DNA of 64,000 bases, from positions 1,240,001-1,304,000 of the forward strand of contig CAWIVS010000011.1 in assembly GCA_963839685.1 (NCBI GenBank). The letters run 5' to 3'. Below are positions 9,704-18,684 of this stretch, in pieces. How positions within the stretch are numbered: position 1 is the first letter of the stretch; each line of letters begins with the position of its first letter. This stretch comes from CADEED01 sp963839685. GTDB lineage: Bacteria; Pseudomonadota; Gammaproteobacteria; Steroidobacterales; Steroidobacteraceae. Under the pieces are notes generated by a model. The model searched no databases. It had not been told where the DNA came from and saw only the letters and a list, made by a program, of their open reading frames with translations. The position numbers were made by a program, and so were the translations under genes.

Positions 9704-10306
9704 TCACGAATCGGTCCACCACTTTGGAAGATCGATTGGCGCCGGCATGAGGTCAATGGGCGTAAGGAGGAGGAGAAGTACGGCAGAAGACAAGGAAGAC
9801 ACGAACTCGGTCCACCACTTTGGAAGATCGATTGGCGCCGGCATGAGGTCAATGGGCGCATCTGACGATCTGCGCCAATTGAGGCTGCCCCATCGCCAAT
9901 CCTCGGCTCGTGCCACGAGCTTGCCTGCCAATGCGTTCCGTTCCACGTACCGCAGAACAGTGAGCAAGTGATGATCCTGTTGAATCAGGCATGACTTGTA
10001 TCGGCCCTGCCAGAGCCGACCCGTTGTCCCATATTTGCGGTGATGCCTTCGCACGTGGGTCGTGAACAGCCAGCTCACCCATGACGCAATGTCGCCATCC
10101 TGCCGCGGTCGCACGACGAGATGCACGTGATTGGGCATCAGGCAGACGGCGAGCAGTGGAAGTTCCACGCGCTCCTGCGCCTCGCGGATGTAGGAGAGGA
10201 ACGCGGCGAAGTCTGCGGCGCAGTGGAACACGCGCGCCTTCTGGTTGCCACGGTTGATGATGTGGTAACACTCGTTGGCCGTGATCGCTCGCAAAGCGCG
10301 GGGCAT
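9704..10306 (-). CDS. REP-associated tyrosine transposase (RAYT, Y1/HUH superfamily)
   Basis: About 200 residues from ATG 10306, placed just before the family's conserved beginning (ECYHIINRGNQKARVFH). The HUH metal motif is seen in LMPNHVHLVVRP, followed by the helix with TTHVRRHHRKYGTTGRLWQGRYKSC and the YVERNALAGKLV segment typical of RAYTs. RAYTs bind and process REP palindromes rather than IS ends. The gene lies between two inverted copies of a REP-like sequence, as expected. The C-terminus is odd: a 32-residue unit containing APIDLPKWWT is present twice because of a 52-bp direct repeat. The open frame extends to 10369, but that part has no family similarity. Confidence 0.9.
   Translation of the reverse strand: MPRALRAITANECYHIINRGNQKARVFHCAADFAAFLSYIREAQERVELPLLAVCLMPNHVHLVVRPRQDGDIASWVSWLFTTHVRRHHRKYGTTGRLWQGRYKSCLIQQDHHLLTVLRYVERNALAGKLVARAEDWRWGSLNWRRSSDAPIDLMPAPIDLPKWWTEFVSSLSSAVLLLLLTPIDLMPAPIDLPKWWTDS
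9711..9858. repeat. 52-bp perfect direct repeat inside the RAYT 3' end
   Basis: The same 52 bases occur at 9711-9762 and 9807-9858. The unit is 96 bp, exactly 32 codons, so the duplication keeps the transposase frame and only lengthens its C-terminus. Confidence 0.93.
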
Positions 10307-10410
10307 GTGCCACGCTAACGCGAACGGCAGCGCAAACGTGCGCCGTGAAACTGGCCCAATTCCTGGCAAACGGTGGGGGGTGTGGAATACGCGCCCCGAT
10401 GACGGAGCCT

Positions 10411-10455
10411 ATGGGGACTGACCCCTTTTGCTAGGAAACGGGGGCTGCCCCCATT
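10411..10455 (-). repeat. REP-like repeat type A, right partner of the RAYT element
   Basis: Reverse complement of the 9505-9549 repeat with only a few differences at its outer end. Together the two copies bracket the RAYT gene as inverted repeats. It also lies directly after the stop of the dipeptidyl peptidase gene. Confidence 0.85.
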
Positions 10456-10459
10456 TTCA

Positions 10460-12793
10460 TTACTTCGGCCCCGCGCCAATCTCCCGATCGAAGAACCGCA
10501 CGATGTCGGCGTGCGCGTGCAACCCCGTGGCGTTCTGTCGGATGAGTCCATGTTTGCCGCCGGGGTAGGTCATGAGGTCGAAGGGTTTCTGCAGGTCCTG
10601 CAGCTTTTTCATGAGCACCGTGCTGTTGGTGAAGAGTACGTTGTCGTCGGCCATGCCGTGCATCAGCAGCAGCGGTCGCGAGAGTTTGTCGGCGTAGGTC
10701 AGCACATTGCTCGCCGCGTAACCCGAGGCATTGGCCTGTGGTGTCGATAGATAACGCTCGGTGTAGTGGGTGTCATACAACGTCAGATCGGTGACCGGCG
10801 CGCCGGCAACACCGGCCGCGAATACGTCGGGCGCCTGCATCAGGCACATGAGCGTCATGTAGCCGCCGTAACTCCAGCCGAAGATGCCGATGCGCTTTGC
10901 ATCGACGTAGGGCAGGGAACGCAGGAATTCCGCGCCTCTGAGCTGGTCCTGCACTTCGACGCCGCCCATGCGCATCCCGAGCGCGGTCTCGAATTTCACC
11001 CCGCGCATGCCGCTGCCACGATTGTCCAGAGTGAACACCACGTAGCCGTGTTGCACGAGATATTGGTGGAACAGGTTGCCCCACACATTGCTCACGCGCT
11101 GCACGCCGGGGCCGCCGTACACATCGACCAGCACCGGGTAGTGTTTGCCCGCTTCGAGCACGCGTGGCTTCAGCAGTCTGTACTGCATCAACTGCCCATC
11201 GGCGGCGGCGAGCGTGCCGAATTCCGGCGAGACGTGTTCGTCGGCGAAGCCGCCGTACGGATGCGTCTCGTTGAGCTCGTTCGCCACCAGTACGGTGAGC
11301 ACCGCGCCGTTGGCACGTCGCAGGGTGACACGCGGCGGCGTGTTGGCGTTCGAGAACGTGTCGACGAACACCCGGCCGTCCATCGACATGGCAACGCCGT
11401 GTGTACCCGCGCTGACAGTGACCTGCTGTGGCGCGGCCGGCGCGTCCAGCGACACCCAGAAGAGCTGACGCTCCACTGGCGATGGGAGATTGGCCGTGAA
11501 ATACACACGGCGCGCGCGCTCATCGACGGCGCGGACCGCCGGATCAGTGGCGACTCCCACGACCATGAATTCGCCCTGCGTGAGCTGCCGGATCAGCGTG
11601 CCATCGTTGGCGTAGAGGTACAGGTGCTGATATCCGTCGCGCCAGGACGCCCAGATGAATTGTTTGGCGTGTTGCAGGAAGGTGAGCTCGCTATGCAGCG
11701 GCACCCAGTGTTCACTGCGCTCGGTGAGCAGCACCCGGCTGCGCCCGCTGACGGCGTCGAAGCGCAGCAGCTCGAGTGTTTTCTGATCGCGGCTCTGGCG
11801 CTGCACGGCGATGCTGCGGCTGTCGGGAAACCAGTCCACTCGCGGCACGTAAATGTCGTGCCCGACTCCCAGGTTCAGTGTTAACAGCCTGTCTGAGCCC
11901 AGATCGGCGACCAGCAGATCCACACGGGCATTGGCCGTGCCCGTGGCCGGGTAGCGCTGGCGCACGATGTTGGCGCCGGTGGCCTGGATCTGGAAGCGCT
12001 CGACCTCGGCGACCGGAGACTCGTCGACACGCGTCAACACGATGCGGCGCTCGTCTGGCGCCCACCAGTATCCGGTGTCGCGATCCATTTCTTCCTGCGC
12101 GATGAACTCGGCGACACCAAAACTCACCAGACCGCCGCCTTCGCGCGTGATGGCGCGCTCGGTGCCGTTGGCGAGATCGACGACGAACAGATTCTGGTCG
12201 CGGATGAAGCTCACGAAGTTGGAGCGCGGTGAGAACCGTGCGTCGGTTTCATACGCATCGGTGGTAGTCAGTCGGCGCACCGCGTCGGCACCGCTGCGCG
12301 CCAGGTCGTAGATGTACAAATCGCCATTCAGCGGAATCAGCAAGTGGCGGTTGTCGGGTGCGAAGCTGTATTCGACAATTCCCGAGTACGCCGCGGTGCG
12401 CTGCCGTTCGCGCCGCGCCTCTTCCTCGGCCGAGAGCCCGCGATCCGCGCCCGCGAGGATGCGCGAATCCACCAGCAGGCGGTGGCGCGCGGTGCTCACG
12501 TCGTAGGCCCAGAGATCGAATCGATCCTTGTCGTCTTCTCGTCCCTTGAGGTAGGCGATCAGCTTGCCGTTGGGCGAGATCTCGACGCCGCGCAAGGTCG
12601 GGCCGGAAAGATCGGGCGCCGTGAACAGCCGCTCCAGCGGGAGTTTCCCTGAGTGTGCCGGGGCGCCAAACAGCGCCCAAGACACCAGGAATTGCACTGC
12701 CAGACCCGCGGCTCGCGCTGCGCCGGGACGAAATGAAACTGCGGCGCGCCGGACAGGCACGGACAGGACGTTTGTTACACTGCGGTGAATCAT
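10460..12793 (-). CDS. Dipeptidyl peptidase IV-like serine peptidase (family S9B), exported
   Basis: 777 residues. A hydrophobic N-terminal segment (AGLAVQFLVSWALFG, about residues 29-43) suggests export. It has the DPP-IV beta-propeller (VAEFIAQEEMDRDTGYWW carries the Glu-Glu pair that binds the substrate amino terminus) and a C-terminal alpha/beta-hydrolase domain with the nucleophile elbow GIFGWSYGGYMTL (Ser about residue 640), Asp in MHGMADDNVLF and His in GGKHGL. Such enzymes release Xaa-Pro dipeptides from peptides in the periplasm. It diverges from a prolyl oligopeptidase gene; both start within 16 bp of each other, so they probably share a regulatory region. The start is uncertain, as no good ribosome-binding site precedes ATG 12793. 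Confidence 0.92.
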   Translation of the reverse strand: MIHRSVTNVLSVPVRRAAVSFRPGAARAAGLAVQFLVSWALFGAPAHSGKLPLERLFTAPDLSGPTLRGVEISPNGKLIAYLKGREDDKDRFDLWAYDVSTARHRLLVDSRILAGADRGLSAEEEARRERQRTAAYSGIVEYSFAPDNRHLLIPLNGDLYIYDLARSGADAVRRLTTTDAYETDARFSPRSNFVSFIRDQNLFVVDLANGTERAITREGGGLVSFGVAEFIAQEEMDRDTGYWWAPDERRIVLTRVDESPVAEVERFQIQATGANIVRQRYPATGTANARVDLLVADLGSDRLLTLNLGVGHDIYVPRVDWFPDSRSIAVQRQSRDQKTLELLRFDAVSGRSRVLLTERSEHWVPLHSELTFLQHAKQFIWASWRDGYQHLYLYANDGTLIRQLTQGEFMVVGVATDPAVRAVDERARRVYFTANLPSPVERQLFWVSLDAPAAPQQVTVSAGTHGVAMSMDGRVFVDTFSNANTPPRVTLRRANGAVLTVLVANELNETHPYGGFADEHVSPEFGTLAAADGQLMQYRLLKPRVLEAGKHYPVLVDVYGGPGVQRVSNVWGNLFHQYLVQHGYVVFTLDNRGSGMRGVKFETALGMRMGGVEVQDQLRGAEFLRSLPYVDAKRIGIFGWSYGGYMTLMCLMQAPDVFAAGVAGAPVTDLTLYDTHYTERYLSTPQANASGYAASNVLTYADKLSRPLLLMHGMADDNVLFTNSTVLMKKLQDLQKPFDLMTYPGGKHGLIRQNATGLHAHADIVRFFDREIGAGPK

Positions 12794-12808
12794 TTCGGGA
12801 GTTTAGGG

Positions 12809-14992
12809 ATGGCCACTCGTCCTCGCTACCTGTGCATCGCAATTGCGACCGCACTCACGACTCTGCTCATCGCTTGCGCCACGCAGACGCAGGTCACGCA
12901 AGCACCGGCGGCGCCCGTCACATTCCAGTATCCGAACACGGCGCGCGGCGACGTCGTAGACATCTATCACGATGTGAAAGTCGCCGATCCCTACCGCTGG
13001 TTCGAAGACCCGAATGCGCCGGCCACCAAGGACTGGGTGACTGCGCAGAACGCGCTGGCACAGCCATATCTCGAATCACTGCCGCAACGTGCCTGGCTCG
13101 GCAATCGCCTGAAGGCGCTCTGGACCTACGAGCGCTTCGGCGTGCCGCAGCGTGAAGGCGGCCATTATTTCTTCCTGCGCAACGATGGCTCGCAGGATCA
13201 GAGCGTGCTCTACGTGGCCGATACGCTGAACGCCGCACCGCGCGTGCTGGTCGATCCCAACGGCAAGCGCGAGGACGCGACGATTGCGCTGTCGCAATGG
13301 TCGCCGAGCCCCGACGGCAAACTGGTCGCGTACGCGCTTTCCGATGGCGGCACCGACTGGAACATCTGGCATTTCCGGCGCGTCGCTGACGGCACCGATC
13401 TGCCGGTGGCGCTCAAGTTCAGCAAGTTCTGGCCCGTGGCCTGGGCGCGCGACAGCTCCGGGGTCTACTACAGCCGCTATCCGGTGAAAGCGGGTGAGTC
13501 TGTCGAGACTGCCGAGCGCGGCGACGATGCCGGCCGGCCGGATGTGTACTTCCACAAGCTCGACGAGGCGCAGACCGCTGACAAGCTCGTTTACCAGGTG
13601 ACCGATCACCCCTCGCGCGTGCCCGCGGCGCAGGTCACCGAGGATGGCCGCTACCTGATCATCAATCTCTTCGACGGCTACGAGACCAACAGCGTACTGG
13701 TGCAGGATCTGCGCAAGCCCGGCGCGAAGCCGCAGCCGCTGTTCGTGGCCTGGGACGCGCTCTACAACTTCATGGGCTCGAAGGGCGACGAGCTGTATTT
13801 CCAGACCACGCATGCGGCACCACTCGGTCGCATCATCGCGGTGAATCCGAACAAACCGCAAGTCACCGCCTGGCGCAGCGTCGTGCCGCAGGCCGCTTAC
13901 GCCATCAGCACTACCAACTACATCGGCGGCCGCATCCTGGTCGAATACACGCGCGATGCGCGCAGTGTCGTGAAACTGTTCGAGGTGAGCGGCGCCGAGG
14001 CCGGCGAGGTCAAACTACCCGGCCTGGGCACCGCCACCAGTTTTCAGGGTGAGGGCGATGACCCGGAAGCGTTTTTCTCGTACTCGGGTTACCAGGCGCC
14101 AACCAGCATCCTGCGCCTCGACGTGGCCACCAACACGGTCAACGAATTTCGCAAGCCCACGGTGCCCGCGGATTTCGCGCCGTTCGTGACCGAGCAGGTG
14201 TTCTACAACTCCAAGGACGGCACGCGCGTGCCCATGTTCATCATCCGCCGCAAGGATGCGCCGCGCGATGGCAACCAGCCCGTGATGCTCTACGGCTATG
14301 GCGGCTTCAACGTGACGCTGTCGCCGTCATTCAGTCCCGCGATTCAATCGTGGCTGGAGATGGGCGGCACCTACGCCGTCGCCAACCTGCGTGGTGGTGG
14401 CGAATACGGCGAGGAGTGGCACCAGGCGGGCACCAAGCTCAGGAAACAGAATGTCTTCGATGATTTCATCGCCGCCGCCGAGTACCTGATCCGCGAGAAA
14501 TACACCAACCCCAGGCGCCTGGCGATCCTCGGGCGCAGCAACGGCGGCTTGCTGGTGGGCGCCGCGCTCACCCAGCGGCCGGAGTTGTTTGGCGCGGCGC
14601 TGCCCGGCGTCGGCGTGATGGACATGTTGCGATATCAGACTGCGAGCGCCAATGCGCGTCAGTGGTCGAGCGACTACGGACTCTCCGAGAATACCGATGA
14701 GTTCAAAGCCATTCGCGCCTATTCACCGTTGCACAACGTGAAGGATGGTGCCTGCTACCCGCCCACGCTCGTGACCACCGCCGATCGGGACGATCGTGTC
14801 GTGCCCTGGCACAGCTACAAGTTCGCGGCCGAGCTGCAGCACGCGCAGGGCTGCGCGAATCCCGTGCTGATCCGCATCGAGACGCGCGCAGGCCACGGGG
14901 CCGGCAAGCCGGTGTGGATGCAGATCGAGGACATCGCCGATCAGTTCGGCTTCGTGGCGAATGCGCTGGGGATGCCGGCGCCCGGCGCCTGA
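12809..14992 (+). CDS. Prolyl oligopeptidase (family S9A), lipoprotein
   Basis: 727 residues with a signal peptide ending in the lipobox LLIAC, so it is probably a lipoprotein. The seven-bladed propeller is followed by the catalytic domain: GGGEYGEEWHQAG, the Ser motif GRSNGG (about residue 574), Asp in TADRDDRVVPWHS and His in RAGHGAGKP. It should cleave short proline-containing peptides after proline. ATG 12809 has GGGAG with 7-nt spacing; an upstream GTG (12785) lacks this. The divergent partner is another S9 peptidase. A fragment of a second S9A peptidase survives at 15783-15869. Confidence 0.94.
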   Translation: MATRPRYLCIAIATALTTLLIACATQTQVTQAPAAPVTFQYPNTARGDVVDIYHDVKVADPYRWFEDPNAPATKDWVTAQNALAQPYLESLPQRAWLGNRLKALWTYERFGVPQREGGHYFFLRNDGSQDQSVLYVADTLNAAPRVLVDPNGKREDATIALSQWSPSPDGKLVAYALSDGGTDWNIWHFRRVADGTDLPVALKFSKFWPVAWARDSSGVYYSRYPVKAGESVETAERGDDAGRPDVYFHKLDEAQTADKLVYQVTDHPSRVPAAQVTEDGRYLIINLFDGYETNSVLVQDLRKPGAKPQPLFVAWDALYNFMGSKGDELYFQTTHAAPLGRIIAVNPNKPQVTAWRSVVPQAAYAISTTNYIGGRILVEYTRDARSVVKLFEVSGAEAGEVKLPGLGTATSFQGEGDDPEAFFSYSGYQAPTSILRLDVATNTVNEFRKPTVPADFAPFVTEQVFYNSKDGTRVPMFIIRRKDAPRDGNQPVMLYGYGGFNVTLSPSFSPAIQSWLEMGGTYAVANLRGGGEYGEEWHQAGTKLRKQNVFDDFIAAAEYLIREKYTNPRRLAILGRSNGGLLVGAALTQRPELFGAALPGVGVMDMLRYQTASANARQWSSDYGLSENTDEFKAIRAYSPLHNVKDGACYPPTLVTTADRDDRVVPWHSYKFAAELQHAQGCANPVLIRIETRAGHGAGKPVWMQIEDIADQFGFVANALGMPAPGA

Positions 14993-14993
14993 C

Positions 14994-15623
14994 TCAGCGA
15001 AAGCTCCAGGCCACGCCGAGCGACCATGTGTCGGCGGCGTCGCCGCTGAAGCGCAGTCGCTCGTATTCGAGGCGCGCCGTCATCTTGTGGAAATGAAACT
15101 GCGCGCCTGCGCCGAACTTCTCGTCGGTACCGTCCAGGTCCTGGTGCCAGAATCGCGACCCGTCGGTATTGATCGTTTCGATGGTCGAATCCCAGTGCGA
15201 GAGGCCCACGCGGGCGAATACGTCGAACTTGCCGAGAGGCCACAGGGCGAGTGCGGACAGTGAAGCGCTTGTGGTCTCCGCGCGAATCTGGTCCGGGCAA
15301 GGTTGCGTGACGCACACCAGGTCAAACGGCGCGCTGTCGCCGCTCAAGTCCAGGTAGTCCGCTTCGAACGCCAGCCAATCGAGTGCCCGAAATCCGCGCA
15401 GCCAGTTTGAAACCTTGCGAACCGATGGTATCGGGCTCGCCACGGTGTAGCGCGAAGGGGTTTCGATGGTCGCGGGCTGCACGTTGTCAGATGGCGCATA
15501 GTCAGCGGAGACGTTCGAGTACGCGACCCCGAGATACCAACTGCGTTCCGCGGCGTGTGTCGCGTCGGGTGTCGCCATCAAGGCCGCCAGCAGTGCAACC
15601 CAAAGAATACGAGTGTGCGTCAT
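14994..15623 (-). CDS. Outer-membrane beta-barrel protein of unknown function
   Basis: 209 residues with a cleavable signal peptide (cut after ATHA, about residue 24) and alternating strands characteristic of a small OmpA-like eight-stranded barrel: WYLGVAYSNVSADY, WLAFEADYLDLSGD, KFDVFARVGLSHWDS, FGAGAQFHFHKMTARLEYERL and a C-terminal strand WSLGVAWSFR that ends in an aromatic-Arg pair suitable for BAM recognition. It is convergent with the prolyl oligopeptidase gene with one base between the stops. It could be a porin-like or adhesin-type barrel; nothing indicates a substrate. Confidence 0.82.
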   Translation of the reverse strand: MTHTRILWVALLAALMATPDATHAAERSWYLGVAYSNVSADYAPSDNVQPATIETPSRYTVASPIPSVRKVSNWLRGFRALDWLAFEADYLDLSGDSAPFDLVCVTQPCPDQIRAETTSASLSALALWPLGKFDVFARVGLSHWDSTIETINTDGSRFWHQDLDGTDEKFGAGAQFHFHKMTARLEYERLRFSGDAADTWSLGVAWSFR

Positions 15624-15734
15624 GGTCCCTCCCGGAGAGTTCCGAGTGGTGAAGTTAGCCCTGCGCGCCGTGTCTAACTGTCGGGAAATGTCCGAATGTG
15701 TGGCGCCGCACGAGTGGCCCGAACCTGGGATCAG

Positions 15735-15781
15735 GTGCAGCAGGTGAGGGTGAACGGCACGTCTTCGGTAGTTTGCTGCGG
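15735..15781. repeat. 47-bp repeat, copy 1 (second copy at 24490)
   Basis: 46 of 47 bases match the copy at 24490-24536, in the same orientation. It begins and ends with complementary GCAGCA and TGCTGC, so it could fold into a long hairpin. It directly precedes the prolyl oligopeptidase remnant. Confidence 0.85.
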
Positions 15782-15782
15782 C

Positions 15783-15869
15783 AAGTCGAAGGACTTCCTC
15801 GTCTATTCGCCGGTGTACAACATTAAGCTGCGAACCTGCTACCCGCCGACCCTGGTGACCCGCTCATGA
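15783..15869 (+). pseudogene. Remnant of a second prolyl oligopeptidase (S9A) gene
   Basis: In one frame these 29 codons read through VYSPVYNIK and TCYPPTLVT to a stop. The complete S9A enzyme at 12809 has AYSPLHNVK and ACYPPTLVTT at the matching place just before its catalytic Asp. Nothing else of a peptidase is found on either side, so this is a short decayed fragment between a repeat and tspO. Confidence 0.75.
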
Positions 15870-16357
15870 ATCGCGACAAACCTGCCCACATCCGGGCTGC
15901 TCGGCTGGCTCGCCGTGACATTCGCGGTTGCGGCGATCGGCGCCCTGGCGTCCGTCGACGCGGCGACGTTCTACGAACAATTGCAGCGCCCATCGTGGGC
16001 GCCGCCGGCATGGCTGTTCGGCCCGGTCTGGACGGTGCTCTATGCGGCGATGGCGATGCCGCGTGGCTGGTGTGGCGCGAGCGCGGCTTCGGCGGTGCGC
16101 GGCTGGCGCTGGGGTTGTTCCTGGTGCAACTGGCGGTCAATGGCCTTTGGAGCTGGTTGTTCTTCGAGTGGCGCCTGGGTGCTTTGGCGCTCGCCGACGT
16201 GCTGCTGCTCTGGACGCTCATCGCGCTCACAATCGTTTTTTTCTACGGCATCAACAAGCTCGCAGCTCTGCTGCTGGCGCCATATTTGGCATGGGTGACG
16301 TTCGCGAGCGCGCTCACGTTTGCCGTCTGTCGCCTGAACCCCGCGTTGCTGGGCTAG
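15866..16357 (+). CDS. tspO: TspO/MBR family protein (frameshifted)
   Basis: A five-helix membrane protein of about 160 residues of the tryptophan-rich sensory protein/translocator family, which binds tetrapyrroles and is involved in light- and oxygen-related control in Rhodobacter. The first half reads in one frame (FYEQLQRPSWAPPAWLFGPVWTVLYAAMA) and the second in another (AAWLVWRERG, then FLVQLAVNGLWSWLFF and WVTFASALTFAVCRLNPALLG). A base is missing near 16061, and a second shift probably lies near 15885 between the ATG and LLGWLAVTFA. Its place next to a B12-dependent MerR regulator fits a tetrapyrrole- or light-linked role. Start at ATG 15866 is tentative. Confidence 0.85.
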   Translation: MNRDKPAHIRAARLARRDIRGCGDRRPGVRRRGDVLRTIAAPIVGAAGMAVRPGLDGALCGDGDAAWLVWRERGFGGARLALGLFLVQLAVNGLWSWLFFEWRLGALALADVLLLWTLIALTIVFFYGINKLAALLLAPYLAWVTFASALTFAVCRLNPALLG

Positions 16358-16698
16358 ACATCGTCGATGCAATGGCGCACCGGCGCGATATCGCCCGGGC
16401 GACTGACGCGTATTCCGCGCTCCCTCTTGAGGTTGACCCGACAGCATGTCGGGCGCCGGTGGCGCTGTGCCGTTTGCCGCCGCCGGCAGCTCACACAGCC
16501 TCCGCCAGCCTGAAATCCAGATCCGGGAAATTGCGTCGCTACCGAGGGCTTGCGCTGAGCCTCTCCTGACTGATCCACATGTGCACAAGTATTGTACAAT
16601 ACGACGTATAAGAACAATTCATAATAAGCCCTATAACAGGCAATTGTGTATAGGATTTGCACAAGTTAATCTGCGCGCAGTCCCATCGAGGCCCACAC
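16358..16698. promoter_or_regulatory. 341-bp intergenic regulatory region upstream of the LitR-like gene
   Basis: No gene is seen. The second half (about 16570-16670) is much richer in A+T than its surroundings and holds a perfect palindrome at 16589-16602, two TGCACAAGT-like words (16582-16590 and 16658-16667) and several possible -10 hexamers such as TATAAG and TATAAC. This is the likely promoter/operator of the downstream operon. Confidence 0.6.
16589..16602. promoter_or_regulatory. Palindromic operator candidate for the LitR/CarH-like regulator
   Basis: GTATTGTACAATAC is its own reverse complement. MerR-family photoreceptors bind inverted TGTACA-type sites in front of their own operons. 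This one is about 100 bp before the regulator's ATG. The role is inferred from position and symmetry only. Confidence 0.5.
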
Positions 16699-17640
16699 AT
16701 GCAGACCATCCAGAGTGATACCGGGAAAGCCGCAGCGGCCCTGTTTCCGATCCGCACGGTCTCCAGCCTGACCGGGGTCAATGCGATCACCTTGCGCGCC
16801 TGGGAGAGGCGCCACGGCATCGTCAAGCCGGTAAGAACGCCGAGCGGTCATCGCCTGTATCGCCAGGAAGACATCGATCGCATCCAGCGTGTGGTGGGGC
16901 TGCTCGACAAGGGCCTGCCGATCAGCCAGGCGGGCCGTGCGCTCTCCGAGCCGGGCGCGAAGGGCCGGTCAGCACGATCGGATCTATGGGAGGCGCATCG
17001 CGAGCGCGTGGTTGGCGCGGTGTCGCGATTCGATGAAGACGGTCTCGACGCAATCTATGACGCTGCGCTCGCGTTGCACTCCATCCAGACCGTGACCGAG
17101 CAATTGTTGATGCCGGTGTTGCACGCACTTGGCGAGCGCTGGGCGAGGCGCGAGGGCACGGTTGCCGAAGAGCACTTTTTCAGCGGCTACCTGCGCAACA
17201 AGCTCGGCGCGCGCCTGCATCATCGCGCCCGACACGCGGCCGCTCCCCGCCTGCTGGCGGCGTGCCTGCCGGGAGAGCAACACGACATCGGGCTGATGTT
17301 GTTCACACTGGCCGCCCACGAAACTGGTCTCAATACCGTATTGCTGGCCGCGAATTCGCCCATCGAAGAGTTGCCAGTCGCCGCGCGCCGCGCCGGCTGT
17401 GATGCCATCGTGTTGTCGGCGACGTTGCCGCCCGGACCGGGCGTGCTCGATGAAGCGTTGCCAGCACTCGTGGCTGCCGCCGGAGTGCCGGTGTTCGTGG
17501 GAGGCAGTGCTTCTGTTGCCGCTCGTGACGCCATCGTCGCCGCGGGTGCGTACGTGCTCGGCGGGGAAATCGGCGCGGGCGTGCAACGCCTGAGCGAGCG
17601 GCTCGAGGCAGCCGGACGCCACGGCAGGAATGAGTCATGA
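16699..17640 (+). CDS. MerR-family regulator with B12-binding domain (LitR/CarH-like photoreceptor)
   Basis: 313 residues. The N-terminal MerR winged helix (about residues 12-80) includes FPIRTVSSLTGVNAITLRAWERRHGIVKP and the wing TPSGHRLYRQEDIDRI. A four-helix bundle and a Rossmann-like cobalamin-binding domain follow, with the base-off ligand motif EQHDIG (His about 195). In the characterised CarH/LitR proteins, adenosylcobalamin bound here is broken by light and the repressor then leaves the DNA. The ORF can be extended to a TTG at 16657, but ATG 16699 begins the conserved part. The 3' end overlaps the next gene by 4 nt, so it is the first gene of the operon it probably controls. Confidence 0.88.
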   Translation: MQTIQSDTGKAAAALFPIRTVSSLTGVNAITLRAWERRHGIVKPVRTPSGHRLYRQEDIDRIQRVVGLLDKGLPISQAGRALSEPGAKGRSARSDLWEAHRERVVGAVSRFDEDGLDAIYDAALALHSIQTVTEQLLMPVLHALGERWARREGTVAEEHFFSGYLRNKLGARLHHRARHAAAPRLLAACLPGEQHDIGLMLFTLAAHETGLNTVLLAANSPIEELPVAARRAGCDAIVLSATLPPGPGVLDEALPALVAAAGVPVFVGGSASVAARDAIVAAGAYVLGGEIGAGVQRLSERLEAAGRHGRNES

Positions 17641-18684
17641 GCGATGCGGCGCGGCACGCCATCGATTGGACCGAACAAGGGTACGTACCCGACGCCGTGA
17701 TCCGCGCGGGCATTCGGCGGCTGCTGCATGCGCGGCTCGGGGATCTGCGCGCGGACTCGATCGAGCGTGCACTGATCAGGACCGCGGAGTTCGTCGCGCA
17801 GATGGATCGCGCACCGATCGCGCCACTGCCCGACAAGGCGCGCGAACAGCATTACGAAGTGCCCACGGAGTTTTTCGCACGGGTTCTCGGGCCGCGACTC
17901 AAATACAGCGCCTGTCTGTGGAGCCAGGGCATCGAGTCGCTGGCAGACGCCGAGCTCGCGGCGCTCGAGACCACCTGTCGCCGCGCCGGAATCGCCGACG
18001 GTCAGCACATCCTGGAGCTGGGCTGCGGCTGGGGTTCGCTGAGTCTCTACCTGGCCGAGAAGTTTCCAGACTGCCGCATCACCGCCGTGTCGAACTCCGA
18101 CTCGCAGCGCCAGTTCATCACGGGCCAGGCGGCGCTGCGCGGGCTGTCGAACCTGCGGGTGCTCACCCGTGACATGAACGACTTCGACATCGACCAGCGC
18201 TTCGATCGCATCGTGTCGGTCGAGATGTTCGAGCACATGCGCAACTACCGGCGCCTCTTCGGGCGCGTGGCGCATTGGTTGAACTCCGATGGACGCTTCT
18301 TCCTGCACATCTTCTGTCACCGCACACGCGTCGTACGAGTTCGAGGACCATGGCCCCGACGACTGGATGGGCCGCCACTTTTTCTCCGGCGGCATGATGC
18401 CGAGCGCGACGTTGCCGCTGCATTTCCAGGACGATCTGCGGATCGTCACGCGGTGGGCGTGGAGCGGCACTCACTACGAAAAGACCGCCAATGCCTGGCT
18501 CGCGAATCTGGACGCGCACCGCGGTGAACTGCTGCCGCTGATGGAGCGGACCTATGGCGCGGACGCCGGGAAGTTATGGCTGCAGCGCTGGCGCATTTTC
18601 CTGATGGCCTGCGCCGAACTGTGGGGTTTCCGCGCGGGCGAGGAATGGTTCGTCGGTCATTACCTGTTCGAAGCGCGCAGGTGA
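17637..18684 (+). CDS. SAM-dependent methyltransferase, cyclopropane-fatty-acid-synthase family (frameshift near 18330)
   Basis: About 348 residues. The SAM-binding motif ILELGCGWGSLSLYLAE (about residues 124-140) and VSVEMFEHMRNY are typical of COG2230 enzymes that methylate acyl chains in membrane phospholipids. The frame shifts between LHIFCHRT and YEFEDHGPDDWMGRHFFSGG, after which the C-terminal half is complete (WRIFLMACAELWGF, then EEWFVGHYLFE). The shift falls in a conserved stretch and looks like a sequencing error. It overlaps the regulator gene (ATGA) and abuts the DUF2878 gene, so the genes are cotranscribed. Whether it makes cyclopropanes or methylated acyl chains cannot be told. 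Confidence 0.85.

Noticed and set aside
8607..10455. CRISPR-like repeat set
   Set aside because: Three copies with irregular spacing, mixed orientation and genes in between; they are REP-like, and no cas gene is present.
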